Shown here one piece after another: positions 1-6,195 of a DNA stretch of 7,857 nt (position 1 is the stretch's first letter; each line of letters starts with the position of its first letter). Where the stretch lies: assembly GCA_903821255.1 (NCBI GenBank), contig CAIJKT010000505.1, positions 1-7,857 of the forward strand, read 5' to 3'. The position numbers and the translations under genes are program-made. This DNA comes from an uncultured Lentisphaeria bacterium (GTDB lineage Bacteria; Verrucomicrobiota; Lentisphaeria; Victivallales; Victivallaceae). The notes below the pieces were generated by a model. It searched no databases. It had not been told where the DNA came from and saw only the letters and a program-made list of their open reading frames with translations.

Positions 1-57
1 CATAATGTTTTTCAACTTTCTGGACATTTTGGACAACTTGAATACAATCCATTCTCT

Positions 58-190
58 CACAAAGGCACAAAGGCACAAAGGCACGGAGAAAATGCACAGT
101 TATTTTATTGGGATGTACAGGATTTTTTAATATAATTCATTTCTTATCCTGTCTATCCTGTCCATCCATGTTAACTCTGTGTCTTTGCGG
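58..190. repeat. Nested inverted-repeat intergenic element
   Basis: Three exact tandem copies of the octamer aaaggcac lie at 61-84. The outer arm at 74-88 (cacaaaggcacggag) matches the reverse complement of 175-189 (ctctgtgtctttgcg) at 12 of 15 positions; all three differences are transitions and two would be G-U pairs in RNA. Inside it, ggatgtacaggat (111-123) matches the reverse complement of atcctgtccatcc (155-167) at 12 of 13. The nonamer tatcctgtc is also repeated in tandem at 145-162. Two concentric imperfect inverted repeats plus short tandem repeats suggest a dispersed non-coding repeat or miniature element. Copies elsewhere in the genome cannot be checked from this window. Confidence 0.6.
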
Positions 191-242
191 CAAATCTATT
201 TTCATGGTTACCCATTTTCAATTTTCCTGCTATTAATATTTC

Positions 243-263
243 ACTCCTCCGGAGTTTTCTTTT
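243..263 (+). terminator. Weak intrinsic-terminator-like hairpin
   Basis: A 5-bp stem actcc (243-247) / ggagt (251-255) with a 3-base loop is followed by a T-rich tract, ttttcttttt-like with one C, ending about 263. It could end a rightward transcript entering from the left of the window. The stem is short and no upstream gene is visible, so this is only a candidate. Confidence 0.3.
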
Positions 264-417
264 GAATATTCGCTTTTCTGTTTTATAATTTTCAATTTTT
301 AACTTTCAATTGTCTTCTATATATAGTAAATTTGTCAACAGAAACGGTAATGATAAGTTCAAATAAGGCGGTAAAATGCATTTTCAAAATCACGGTCATA
401 TGCAAAGAGTTGTGACC

Positions 418-481
418 TGATGCCGGCGGCATCAAACGTTTATAGCACAACATCCCCGTAGATTGTACGATCCCGCGGGAT
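418..481. promoter_or_regulatory. Palindrome cluster upstream of the LacI-family gene
   Basis: Three palindromes lie in 64 bases. The first is tgatgccg-g-cggcatca (418-434), with perfect 8-bp arms around one central base. The second is aaacgttt (434-441). The third is atcccgcgggat (470-481), a perfect 12-mer. All are GC-centred in an otherwise AT-rich region. They lie 114-177 bases upstream of the -35 box at 595, so they could be sites for dimeric regulators, including the LacI-type protein itself. The 8- and 12-mers are individually expected by chance in a window this size. The 17-base palindrome is less so (roughly 0.2 expected). Confidence 0.3.
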
Positions 482-520
482 AATGGAACTTTTTTGCTTG
501 TATTTCGCAAAACACTCCAA

Positions 521-556
521 AACAGACCCCGATTGAAACAACAGACCCGATTGAAA
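521..556. repeat. Tandem 17/18-bp direct repeat before the promoter
   Basis: aacagaccccgattgaaa (521-538) is followed by aacagacccgattgaaa (540-556). The two copies are identical except for one C in the CCCC/CCC run. The start-to-start distance is 19 bp. The pair ends 38 bp upstream of the -35 box of the LacI-family gene, where activator or repressor sites in tandem are often found. A two-copy slippage duplication is the alternative. Neither copy is a palindrome, so a dimeric LacI-type protein is not the obvious binder. Confidence 0.6.
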
Positions 557-594
557 GAATGTTATAAAAATTGCTGATTTTTAAAAATGAACTG

Positions 595-623
595 TTGACA
601 GATTGGAAAAGCACACGTATAAT
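595..623 (+). promoter_or_regulatory. Consensus sigma-70 promoter for the LacI-family gene
   Basis: An exact TTGACA (595-600) is followed by a 17-bp spacer and an exact TATAAT (618-623), so both boxes and the spacing match the housekeeping sigma-70 consensus. Transcription should start near 630, giving a leader of about 38 bases before the ATG at 668. The ribosome binding site of that gene is weak (only gga at 658-660), so strong transcription appears paired with modest translation initiation. Confidence 0.8.
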
Positions 624-667
624 TATCTTTAGAAAAGAAAATAAATTTAGATAATATGGAATAGATT

Positions 668-1672
668 ATGGCCAGGCCGGTTCAAAAACAAAGTATTTAC
701 AAGATTGCCCAGGAAGCCGGGGTTTCAATTTCCGCAGTTTCGTGTGCGATAAATAATCGGCCAGGCCTGAGTGATGAGACTAGAAAACGCATCGCGGCTA
801 TCGTAGATCAAGCCGGATATACGCGAAATTACCGGCGAACCGACGGCAGAACCATCGGAATGGTCCTGCCCGGCACATGGAAAGACTGGTATATATCAGC
901 AATTGTAAACGGGGTGATTGCTTACATTGCTGAAACTAATATTAACATTGCTACTATAATTTATCACCCGGGTCATTCAAAATCATTGCTGGAACTGTTA
1001 CGAGAACACTGTTGCGATGCGGCGGTAATCGTTATGGCCAGTCAAATTTGGAACGAAATCGAATCGCTCACAAAAATTAATATTCCGGTTATCTTAACCG
1101 ATGCCAGAATCAGTCATGCAAATGCCGTTGGTTATGTCGATAACAACTCCTACCAGGGAAGCTATGATCTTGCTAAATACCTGCTCGGCCTGGGACACCG
1201 GAAGATTGCTTTCATTGGGCGGAATCTTCATTTTTGTGACCAGAATAATAAAGCCCGTATTGACGGATGGCGGAATGCCATGTCCGAATCAGGGGTGTCG
1301 GACGATGAGTTAGACAGACGTTTGTTCCATGTGAATCATTCGACTGCAGAAATCCGGGCGTTGCAGTTAAAAGAAAAAGCATTTACCGCTGTGATGGCGA
1401 ATGACGACAATATGGCCATGATCTGCCTGTGCGCCTGTCACGCCATGGGAATAAGAGTGCCCGAAGATCTTTCCGTAACCGGATTCAGCAACATGGAGGG
1501 CAGTGAGTTTTTCGTTCCTCCGCTAACAACGGTTGACCAGAAGGTTTCCATGGTTGGATATGAAGCTGCCAGACATGCCGGGGAGTTAGTGACTGGCAAG
1601 CGCACAGATTTGCCTTCACTTGTGTTGCCGACGGAACTGGTAATCAGAGAATCATCCGGACCAGTCACCTGA
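668..1672 (+). CDS. LacI-family transcriptional regulator
   Basis: This is a 334-residue DNA-binding repressor or activator of the LacI/GalR family, expected to act in the cytoplasm and respond to a sugar. Residues 10-29 form the helix-turn-helix (YKIAQEAGVS then ISAVSCAINN), and the usual RPGLSDETRKRI third-helix segment follows. The ligand-binding core starts at IGMVLP (about 63). It shows typical family patterns: GYVDNNSYQGSYDLAKYLL, LGHRKIAFIG, an AVMANDDNMA segment, and VPEDLSVTGFSN leading to PPLTTVDQ near the C-terminus. Length is normal for the family. Two features are odd. The recognition helix has Cys26 where E. coli LacI has Arg22, and the hinge between Tyr51 and Ile63 is five residues shorter than in LacI. 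The ATG at 668 follows a consensus promoter, with only a weak SD. The pseudopilin and hydrolase genes downstream are its likely targets (inference from position). Confidence 0.93.
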   Translation: MARPVQKQSIYKIAQEAGVSISAVSCAINNRPGLSDETRKRIAAIVDQAGYTRNYRRTDGRTIGMVLPGTWKDWYISAIVNGVIAYIAETNINIATIIYHPGHSKSLLELLREHCCDAAVIVMASQIWNEIESLTKINIPVILTDARISHANAVGYVDNNSYQGSYDLAKYLLGLGHRKIAFIGRNLHFCDQNNKARIDGWRNAMSESGVSDDELDRRLFHVNHSTAEIRALQLKEKAFTAVMANDDNMAMICLCACHAMGIRVPEDLSVTGFSNMEGSEFFVPPLTTVDQKVSMVGYEAARHAGELVTGKRTDLPSLVLPTELVIRESSGPVT

Positions 1673-1714
1673 AAAATCTTTGAAAACTCTGAAAAATAAC
1701 CAGGAAATACACAA

Positions 1715-1722
1715 AAGCGCTT
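1715..1722. promoter_or_regulatory. Candidate LacI-type operator core
   Basis: aagcgctt is a perfect palindrome centred on CpG, the symmetry typical of LacI-family operator cores. It lies in the gap between the regulator and the pseudopilin gene. An eight-base palindrome in a gap this size is expected about half the time by chance, so position is the main support. Confidence 0.25.
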
Positions 1723-1739
1723 AAGCGGCAAATGTAAAA

Positions 1740-1760
1740 ATTAAGCATGGATTGCTTAAT
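1740..1760. promoter_or_regulatory. Inverted repeat upstream of the pseudopilin gene
   Basis: Perfect 8-bp arms attaagca (1740-1747) and tgcttaat (1753-1760) flank a 5-base centre. No T-tract follows on the + strand, so it is not a good terminator for the LacI-family gene. It lies just before a possible -10 box (cataat, 1764-1769) with a poor -35 (ttaagc, 1741-1746), and an operator would fit there. It lies about 85 bases upstream of the chosen pseudopilin start. About one such structure is expected by chance in the whole window, so confidence is modest. Confidence 0.35.
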
Positions 1761-1844
1761 AAGCATAATGAAAAATAACAACATAATAACCCGGAGACAT
1801 GAATGAACAAGAAGATCACGCAATCAAGACATGAAGGAATAATT

Positions 1845-2555
1845 ATGAAACGGCAGCAAATTTTCACGCTTATTGAACTCCTGGTGGTGATCGCTATCAT
1901 CGCAATTTTAGCATCAATGCTGCTGCCAGCCTTAAACAAGGCGCGAGTGACGGCAAGACGGATTTCATGCGCCAGCAACTTCAAGCAGCTCGGCACTCAG
2001 TTTATTATGTATGCCGACAGCAATAATGGCCGGGGGCCGCAAATTGGCACTTACACTTATTGCGCTTCGCTTGCAGGATTCTCGGCAGCGCAATTAGCGG
2101 TCAGGGACACGTGGATTGATCAAGCCGCGGTAAAGGGTATTTATTTGTGTCCGGCAGCGCCGACAGTGGCAGGCTGCTCGAGATATCGTACGTCATATAG
2201 CTTCACCATGGGGTCGGCTAATGGAGGAAGAAACGGCGGATATAGCTATCTTTCTCCGGTTACAGGAAAACTTGTCACCAGACCATACAAGGATCTTCTA
2301 CCCGATTCAGTACTGATGACAGAATTCCGCCTGTACAATGTGTGGGGCGTGGTCGCATGTGTGGCCAACCCGAATACTGATCCAGGCTACACAAACAATT
2401 ATTTTGCTAATATTGGCTCCGTTAATGAACCGGCCTCGGCCTGGTATCTAAATCATGTTAATTATGCCAATTTCTTGTTCGCGGACGGACATGTAGGAAC
2501 GCAGAAGGCTGGAACTCAATTCACTGTTTCCACGCCGATGTGGAAAGTTAAATAA
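1845..2555 (+). CDS. Prepilin-type (type II pseudopilin-like) H-X9-DG protein
   Basis: A 236-residue pseudopilin-like protein, expected to be processed by prepilin peptidase and held in the inner membrane by its N-terminal helix. After a short basic leader (MKRQQI) comes [20 protein letters not shown]. Glu11 is at mature position +5, and a hydrophobic helix runs to about residue 30. Residue -1 before the Phe is Ile rather than the canonical Gly. The C-terminal part has H204 followed nine residues later by D214-G215, the H-X9-DG signature. I chose the ATG at 1845 because the SD gaagga lies at 1833-1838 and MKR plus FTLIE gives the usual short leader. An in-frame ATG at 1803, with ggag at 1793-1796, would add 14 residues. 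The gene lies between a LacI-type regulator and a secreted hydrolase, 66 bp upstream of the latter with no terminator between them. Function beyond the family is unknown. Confidence 0.9.
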   Translation: MKRQQIFTLIELLVVIAIIAILASMLLPALNKARVTARRISCASNFKQLGTQFIMYADSNNGRGPQIGTYTYCASLAGFSAAQLAVRDTWIDQAAVKGIYLCPAAPTVAGCSRYRTSYSFTMGSANGGRNGGYSYLSPVTGKLVTRPYKDLLPDSVLMTEFRLYNVWGVVACVANPNTDPGYTNNYFANIGSVNEPASAWYLNHVNYANFLFADGHVGTQKAGTQFTVSTPMWKVK

Positions 2556-2621
2556 AAAATGCGTTTGGACATTCGCGAGCGTATAAATTAATTCCGCAAA
2601 CACCTTATAAGGGAAACAAGA

Positions 2622-5600
2622 ATGCACAACTCTCTCCAGCTATGTTTTATTCTCCTGGCCGCTTTAGTGTGGTGTACGCCGATGCATCTTTGCATGGCGG
2701 ACAACGTAAATAACGGCGACACTCTGCCATTATCGCCAAAAGAATTCAAGCTCTCTTTAAAAGGGGACGACGGTTCGATTACCGTCGAGGACGGTTCACT
2801 CCTATTCAGGCGTGTATCCAATATCCACGGAACCGCACGGGCGTATCTGGATCTTCCCGTAAAGCCCAATTCATGCTACATCTTCTCGGCGGACGTCAAG
2901 TGCGATGGAGGCGGCGCCTGGGCTTGTTTCTACCTTGGCGGGAGTAACGGCAAGTGGGATGAGGCAAACATAATAAGCGGCGAATGGCAGACTCAAAGCG
3001 GTCCATATCACACTCAGATTGATGTAGGGCCGGACAAAAATAAGATCAGGATATGCCTTAACTCTTTCCGCCCTAATTCAAAGGTGTTTTACAGCAGCAT
3101 GAAAATGCTTAGAGCCATTCCAGACACCGGCTTTGAGATCAAAACATCTTCTCATGCCCCGGAGTTAGACGGTAAATTCGACGGCCCTTTCTGGAAGAAC
3201 GCCAGAAAGCTGACTCCATTCCGGATTCTCAATAAGCCCGATGAACTGGCCAGAGAGGGAAGCGAGGCCATGCTCGCCACTGATGGCGAAAAACTCTACA
3301 TCGGTTTCCGTTTCGAGGAACCGGACATGGCCGGCATCAACGCCACATCCGGACCTGACACGGTGGATGTCTATAAGGATGATTGCGCCGAGGCTTTTAT
3401 TTCCGGAAACAAGAACTCCTTTGTCCAGTTAATCGCAAATTCAGCAGGGCGGAAATACGCGGAAAGACATATCGGCGGACGGAATAACTCCGACTGGTTT
3501 CCATCGGACATTGATGATACGCCCCTGGTGTGGAAGGTGAAAACTTCGCGCACCGCAAACTCATGGTCTTGTGTGATGATTGTGAAACTTTCCGATATTC
3601 CCGGCTCTGAAGTCTCCGGCGACATGCCCGTCTATGTCAATTTTGCCAGACACCGCATTCGCAACAATATTGAGGAGAATCTCACCTGGACGCCAATTCT
3701 TGGCGAGACATGGTTTGCTCCGAAACGCTTCATCCAAGCCAGGCTTTCCGTTCCATCCGCCGTGACTAAGAATGCCAAGGCCAGTCCGCTCAACTTTACT
3801 AAACAGCTTGGAGCACCACTGGTATTTATGGCTGGAAAACCCGTAAAACTGGAATTAAAAAGCGACCGTTTTCAGCTTCCGTCAATCGTCATTTTTGAGG
3901 AGCGCGGAGTTACAATCGACAAAAGCGTTAAAAAACTTGTTCAGGAGATACCCGGCGGAGGGAAGCCAGCGAAGATCAAATTTGAGATCAACGCGCGTCC
4001 TTTTGAAGGAACGGATCTTTCAAGTCAGGAGCTTGCCGTTCTTGCAAGCCCGGAGGCATTCTCGCTATCTATTGGCCCTGATACGGTGAATATCTCCGCC
4101 CGGACTAAGGACGGAGTCCTGCGCGGAATTGCCAGCTACGTGCTCATGGCGCGGCGGACGGCGCTTTCCACGGCGGACAGCCTGCCGCAACTCCGTCTCT
4201 GTGATGCGCCGCGCCTTAAATATCGCGGGTTGCAGTCGCCTGATCTTGACCTTTATAACGTCAGGCGGACGGAGCGCGGGATCTCCGCCTATGACAAAAG
4301 CGTGATAGATATGGCATTTCTGCTCCGCTTCAACAAAATCCTGATCGCTGTTGACTCCTGGGGCGGCGCAACCCATTATCCATTCAACTCGGCGGACATT
4401 GGCGGAAGTGGTTCCACAAAGACGGAATGGCAGGAGTTGTTCGCATATGCCAGGATGCGTGGAATAGAACCTATCCCGTATCTCTCCTCCTGGGGCCGCA
4501 TCCAGTATATAACGCGGAAACCGGAATACGCTAAATTTGCAGTTCCAAAAGCTCAAAGACAGAAAGGGCATACTGACGGCTACAGAAACCTTGACGTCGC
4601 CAATGACGAGGCCGTCAAGCTGATGCTTTCAATCCAGAAGGAGATTATTGACGACCTGAAGCCAGCCGCGATGCACATTGCTTTTGATGAGCTTAACTTT
4701 GGAGATATGGCAGCGACGGATAAAGCCCGCGCTAGAAACTGGAAAGATTCTGACTGGATTATAAACGCGTTAAACGTCAATGCCGATTTCCTCCGCGCAA
4801 ATAAAGTCGAAATGCATGTATGGGGCGACATGTTTGACCCAGAGCAAAACGGCAAGGAAATCGATCTGTCCGGACCGGCTCTCCTGGCAAAACTGCCCAA
4901 AGACATGGTCATCTATGACTGGAAATATGAAGGCGGCGACGGCAAGGTTGATTCCATGCGCTTATATCCATCACTGAAAATGTTCTCGGATGCTGGCTTC
5001 CGTGTGGTAGGTACCCCATGGTTCGCTACTCTCAATGTCTCCGGCATGGCCAGATCGGCGCAAAAATACGGAGCAGAAGGCATCTGCGGAACTGAATGGA
5101 TCGGCACGAAAATTACACAGTTCCCGCCGGAATTGCTGCGGTCGCTATCACTTTCATCCTGTCTCTCATGGTCGCCGGAGGATGCCGATCTGGACCAGAT
5201 AACGTTCATTCCGGATATGCTTTTTAAGCTGGCCATGCCCTTGGATAAAGCATCGTACGCAGTAAAGCCGGACAGTTTTGTCCAGTCAGGAAGGCCGGAA
5301 TCTGTGTCCGGCGAGTCCGAGTCCGCAGTTGAAATGGGTTTTGCCGCAAGCGACTCGCTCGCTTTTATGAATCGCACAGTCTATGGGGTTGATGGTGCGC
5401 AAGTTGTTCCGTTTAATGAAAACGGCAAGTTGACGCCTGTTATTGTCAAGGGCGGAAGTCGCGCCGTCGGCATTAAAATACCTGTCGGAATGAAGGCCCG
5501 CACTTTGAGATTTCTGCACGCAACAAACAGTCAGCCCGAAGTTAGCGGCAAAATGAATGCCAATCTGAAGCGGTTCAAGGAAACAGTTCCGGGTTCATAC

Positions 5601-5864
5601 AAGATCAACTATTCCGATGGGACTTCAACTGTTGCCGTGTTGACTTTCCGGCAGGATGTCGGCGACAGCAACGACAGTTATTTAGGGATTGGCATGTATC
5701 CCGGGCTTTTCGGCAAGCTTAGCGGCGGCAGATTCTTCAATCTGCCCGTCTGGACGTGGCGGAACCAGAATCCAGATAAGGAGATTGCAAGTGTTGAGAT
5801 ACTTCCCGGCAACAGTTCAGGAATGGATCTGCTTGTTTTTGGAGTAGCCGTGGAACGGTATTAA
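2622..5864 (+). CDS. Secreted GH20-like hydrolase with CBM9-like domain
   Basis: A 1080-residue exported protein. The signal peptide (1-26) probably ends CMA before Asp27. Residues about 27-170 look like a beta-sandwich carbohydrate-binding region. Residues 174-375 are CBM9-like: LDGKFDGPFWKNA, a LYIGFRF strand, D253-D254 with E257, and a W-rich end. About 385-520 resembles the GH20 zincin-like domain, ending ARTKDGVLRGIASYVLMA. The TIM barrel (about 525-890) opens with DAPRLKYRG (Arg535) and keeps MHIAFDE with D689-E690, the GH20 polarising Asp and acid/base Glu, plus W734, W767 and W826. The usual HLTDDQ and EIDMPGH segments are replaced by IAVDSWGG (575-582) and YLSSWGR (620-626). A C-terminal beta-sandwich runs from about 910. 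The likely chemistry is exo-cleavage of a hexosaminide-like glycan, but the altered subsite leaves the substrate open. The start has SD aaggga at 2609-2614. It probably shares a transcript with the pseudopilin gene. Confidence 0.88.
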   Translation: MHNSLQLCFILLAALVWCTPMHLCMADNVNNGDTLPLSPKEFKLSLKGDDGSITVEDGSLLFRRVSNIHGTARAYLDLPVKPNSCYIFSADVKCDGGGAWACFYLGGSNGKWDEANIISGEWQTQSGPYHTQIDVGPDKNKIRICLNSFRPNSKVFYSSMKMLRAIPDTGFEIKTSSHAPELDGKFDGPFWKNARKLTPFRILNKPDELAREGSEAMLATDGEKLYIGFRFEEPDMAGINATSGPDTVDVYKDDCAEAFISGNKNSFVQLIANSAGRKYAERHIGGRNNSDWFPSDIDDTPLVWKVKTSRTANSWSCVMIVKLSDIPGSEVSGDMPVYVNFARHRIRNNIEENLTWTPILGETWFAPKRFIQARLSVPSAVTKNAKASPLNFTKQLGAPLVFMAGKPVKLELKSDRFQLPSIVIFEERGVTIDKSVKKLVQEIPGGGKPAKIKFEINARPFEGTDLSSQELAVLASPEAFSLSIGPDTVNISARTKDGVLRGIASYVLMARRTALSTADSLPQLRLCDAPRLKYRGLQSPDLDLYNVRRTERGISAYDKSVIDMAFLLRFNKILIAVDSWGGATHYPFNSADIGGSGSTKTEWQELFAYARMRGIEPIPYLSSWGRIQYITRKPEYAKFAVPKAQRQKGHTDGYRNLDVANDEAVKLMLSIQKEIIDDLKPAAMHIAFDELNFGDMAATDKARARNWKDSDWIINALNVNADFLRANKVEMHVWGDMFDPEQNGKEIDLSGPALLAKLPKDMVIYDWKYEGGDGKVDSMRLYPSLKMFSDAGFRVVGTPWFATLNVSGMARSAQKYGAEGICGTEWIGTKITQFPPELLRSLSLSSCLSWSPEDADLDQITFIPDMLFKLAMPLDKASYAVKPDSFVQSGRPESVSGESESAVEMGFAASDSLAFMNRTVYGVDGAQVVPFNENGKLTPVIVKGGSRAVGIKIPVGMKARTLRFLHATNSQPEVSGKMNANLKRFKETVPGSYKINYSDGTSTVAVLTFRQDVGDSNDSYLGIGMYPGLFGKLSGGRFFNLPVWTWRNQNPDKEIASVEILPGNSSGMDLLVFGVAVERY

Positions 5865-5916
5865 TGATGGGAAATTATTAAAAATAGTCGCGCTTAAAAC
5901 AAAAGAACTGTTCATA

Positions 5917-6081
5917 ATGATCACTGAATCAGCCTTGTGGATTGGAATGCCGGAATCTATGTGCGGATGTTCGGCTTCATTATTCCGGCATGGATTCAAC
6001 ATTGACCAGGAGATGCGTTGTGCCAGACTCAGCATCTGCGCCTCTATGTGATACATGATGTGTAACATCCGCGCCAAACTT
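5917..6081 (+). pseudogene. Possible remnant of a rhamnosidase-like N-terminal domain
   Basis: Reading from the ATG at 5917, the frame gives 44 codons, then TGA at 6049, then ten more codons to TAG at 6082. The translation contains ALWIGMPES, SLFRHGFNID and CARLSICAS and, past the stop, Y at codon 46 and N at codon 50. That order resembles the N-terminal beta-sandwich of GH78 alpha-L-rhamnosidase-like proteins: a WI-P start, FR-x-x-F-x-hydrophobic-D, A-x-L-x-I-x-A, then Y-x-x-x-N-G. No ribosome binding site is visible and the similarity ends within about 55 codons. This suggests a decayed fragment. The match is from memory of the family pattern, so chance similarity remains possible. Confidence 0.35.
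5947..5991. repeat. Long-looped 10-bp inverted repeat
   Basis: atgccggaat (5947-5956) and attccggcat (5982-5991) are perfect inverted copies separated by 25 bases. Outside them, tgaatca (5925-5931) can also pair with part of tggattca (5991-5998). No T-tract follows, so it is a poor terminator. One such repeat with arms this far apart is not far from chance expectation. It overlaps the possible gene remnant. Confidence 0.35.
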
Positions 6082-6096
6082 TAGCTTTGGTGTTTT
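6072..6096 (+). terminator. Weak terminator candidate after the hydrolase gene
   Basis: The arms cgccaaa (6072-6078) and tttggtg (6086-6092) form a 7-bp stem with one G-U pair and a 7-base loop, followed directly by TTTT (6093-6096). It lies about 210 bases after the hydrolase stop codon, so its role as the end of that transcript is uncertain. Confidence 0.35.
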
Positions 6097-6123
6097 CGCT
6101 GCTTGAATATCGGGGGATATTTC

Positions 6124-6140
6124 GCGCCGCTCGCGCTTTT
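6124..6140 (+). terminator. Second weak + strand terminator candidate
   Basis: A 4-bp all-GC stem gcgc (6124-6127) / gcgc (6133-6136) with a 5-base loop is followed by TTTT (6137-6140). The short stem and its distance of 260 bases from the hydrolase stop keep confidence low. Confidence 0.25.
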
Positions 6141-6156
6141 AGGTGGAAGTCAGGTT

Positions 6157-6178
6157 AAAAGCCGGCCGGGCGATCGGC
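6157..6178 (-). terminator. Terminator candidate for the PHP gene
   Basis: Read on the minus strand, a GC-rich hairpin is followed by TTTT (complement of 6157-6160). Its arms are gccg at 6161-6164 and cggc at 6175-6178, extendable by a G-U pair. It begins 17 bases past the PHP stop codon, a normal distance for an intrinsic terminator. The stem is short and has an internal mismatch if extended. Confidence 0.45.
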
Positions 6179-6195
6179 GCACCCGTGTATTACGA

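Larger units (their letters stand above)
1..667. other. Gene-free left intergenic region
   Basis: I see no convincing gene in these 667 bases. The open frames on the minus strand (about 60-72 codons) have no ribosome binding site and no recognisable motifs. The stretch is AT-rich. It contains a repeat element on the left, a small terminator-like hairpin, then palindromes, a tandem direct repeat and a strong promoter that leads into the LacI-family gene. Most of the right half therefore reads as a regulatory region for that gene. No tRNA, rRNA or CRISPR pattern was seen. Confidence 0.7.
5865..6195. other. Intergenic region between convergent genes
   Basis: This 331-base gap separates the hydrolase gene (+) from the PHP gene (-), which point towards each other. 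It contains a possible decayed glycosidase fragment, a long-looped inverted repeat, two weak + strand terminator candidates and one - strand candidate. I see no intact gene in it. Confidence 0.7.

Noticed and set aside
21..35. Short repeat tggaca-ttt-tggaca near the left edge
   Set aside because: Six-base copies only, with no neighbouring structure to give it meaning.
292..614. Minus-strand open frames of 60-72 codons in the left region
   Set aside because: No ribosome binding site, no recognisable motif, overlapping each other and sitting over palindromes and promoter elements of the + strand gene.
2556..2621. Search for a terminator or separate promoter between pseudopilin and hydrolase
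   Set aside because: No stem followed by a T-tract and no good -35/-10 pair was found, which supports co-transcription but does not prove it.
4065..4571. 168-codon minus-strand open frame inside the hydrolase gene
   Set aside because: It is antisense to the well-supported GH20-like barrel, and its translation shows no family pattern.
5817..6077. 86-codon minus-strand open frame in the convergent gap
   Set aside because: It overlaps the 3' end of the hydrolase gene, has no SD and no recognisable composition or motif.
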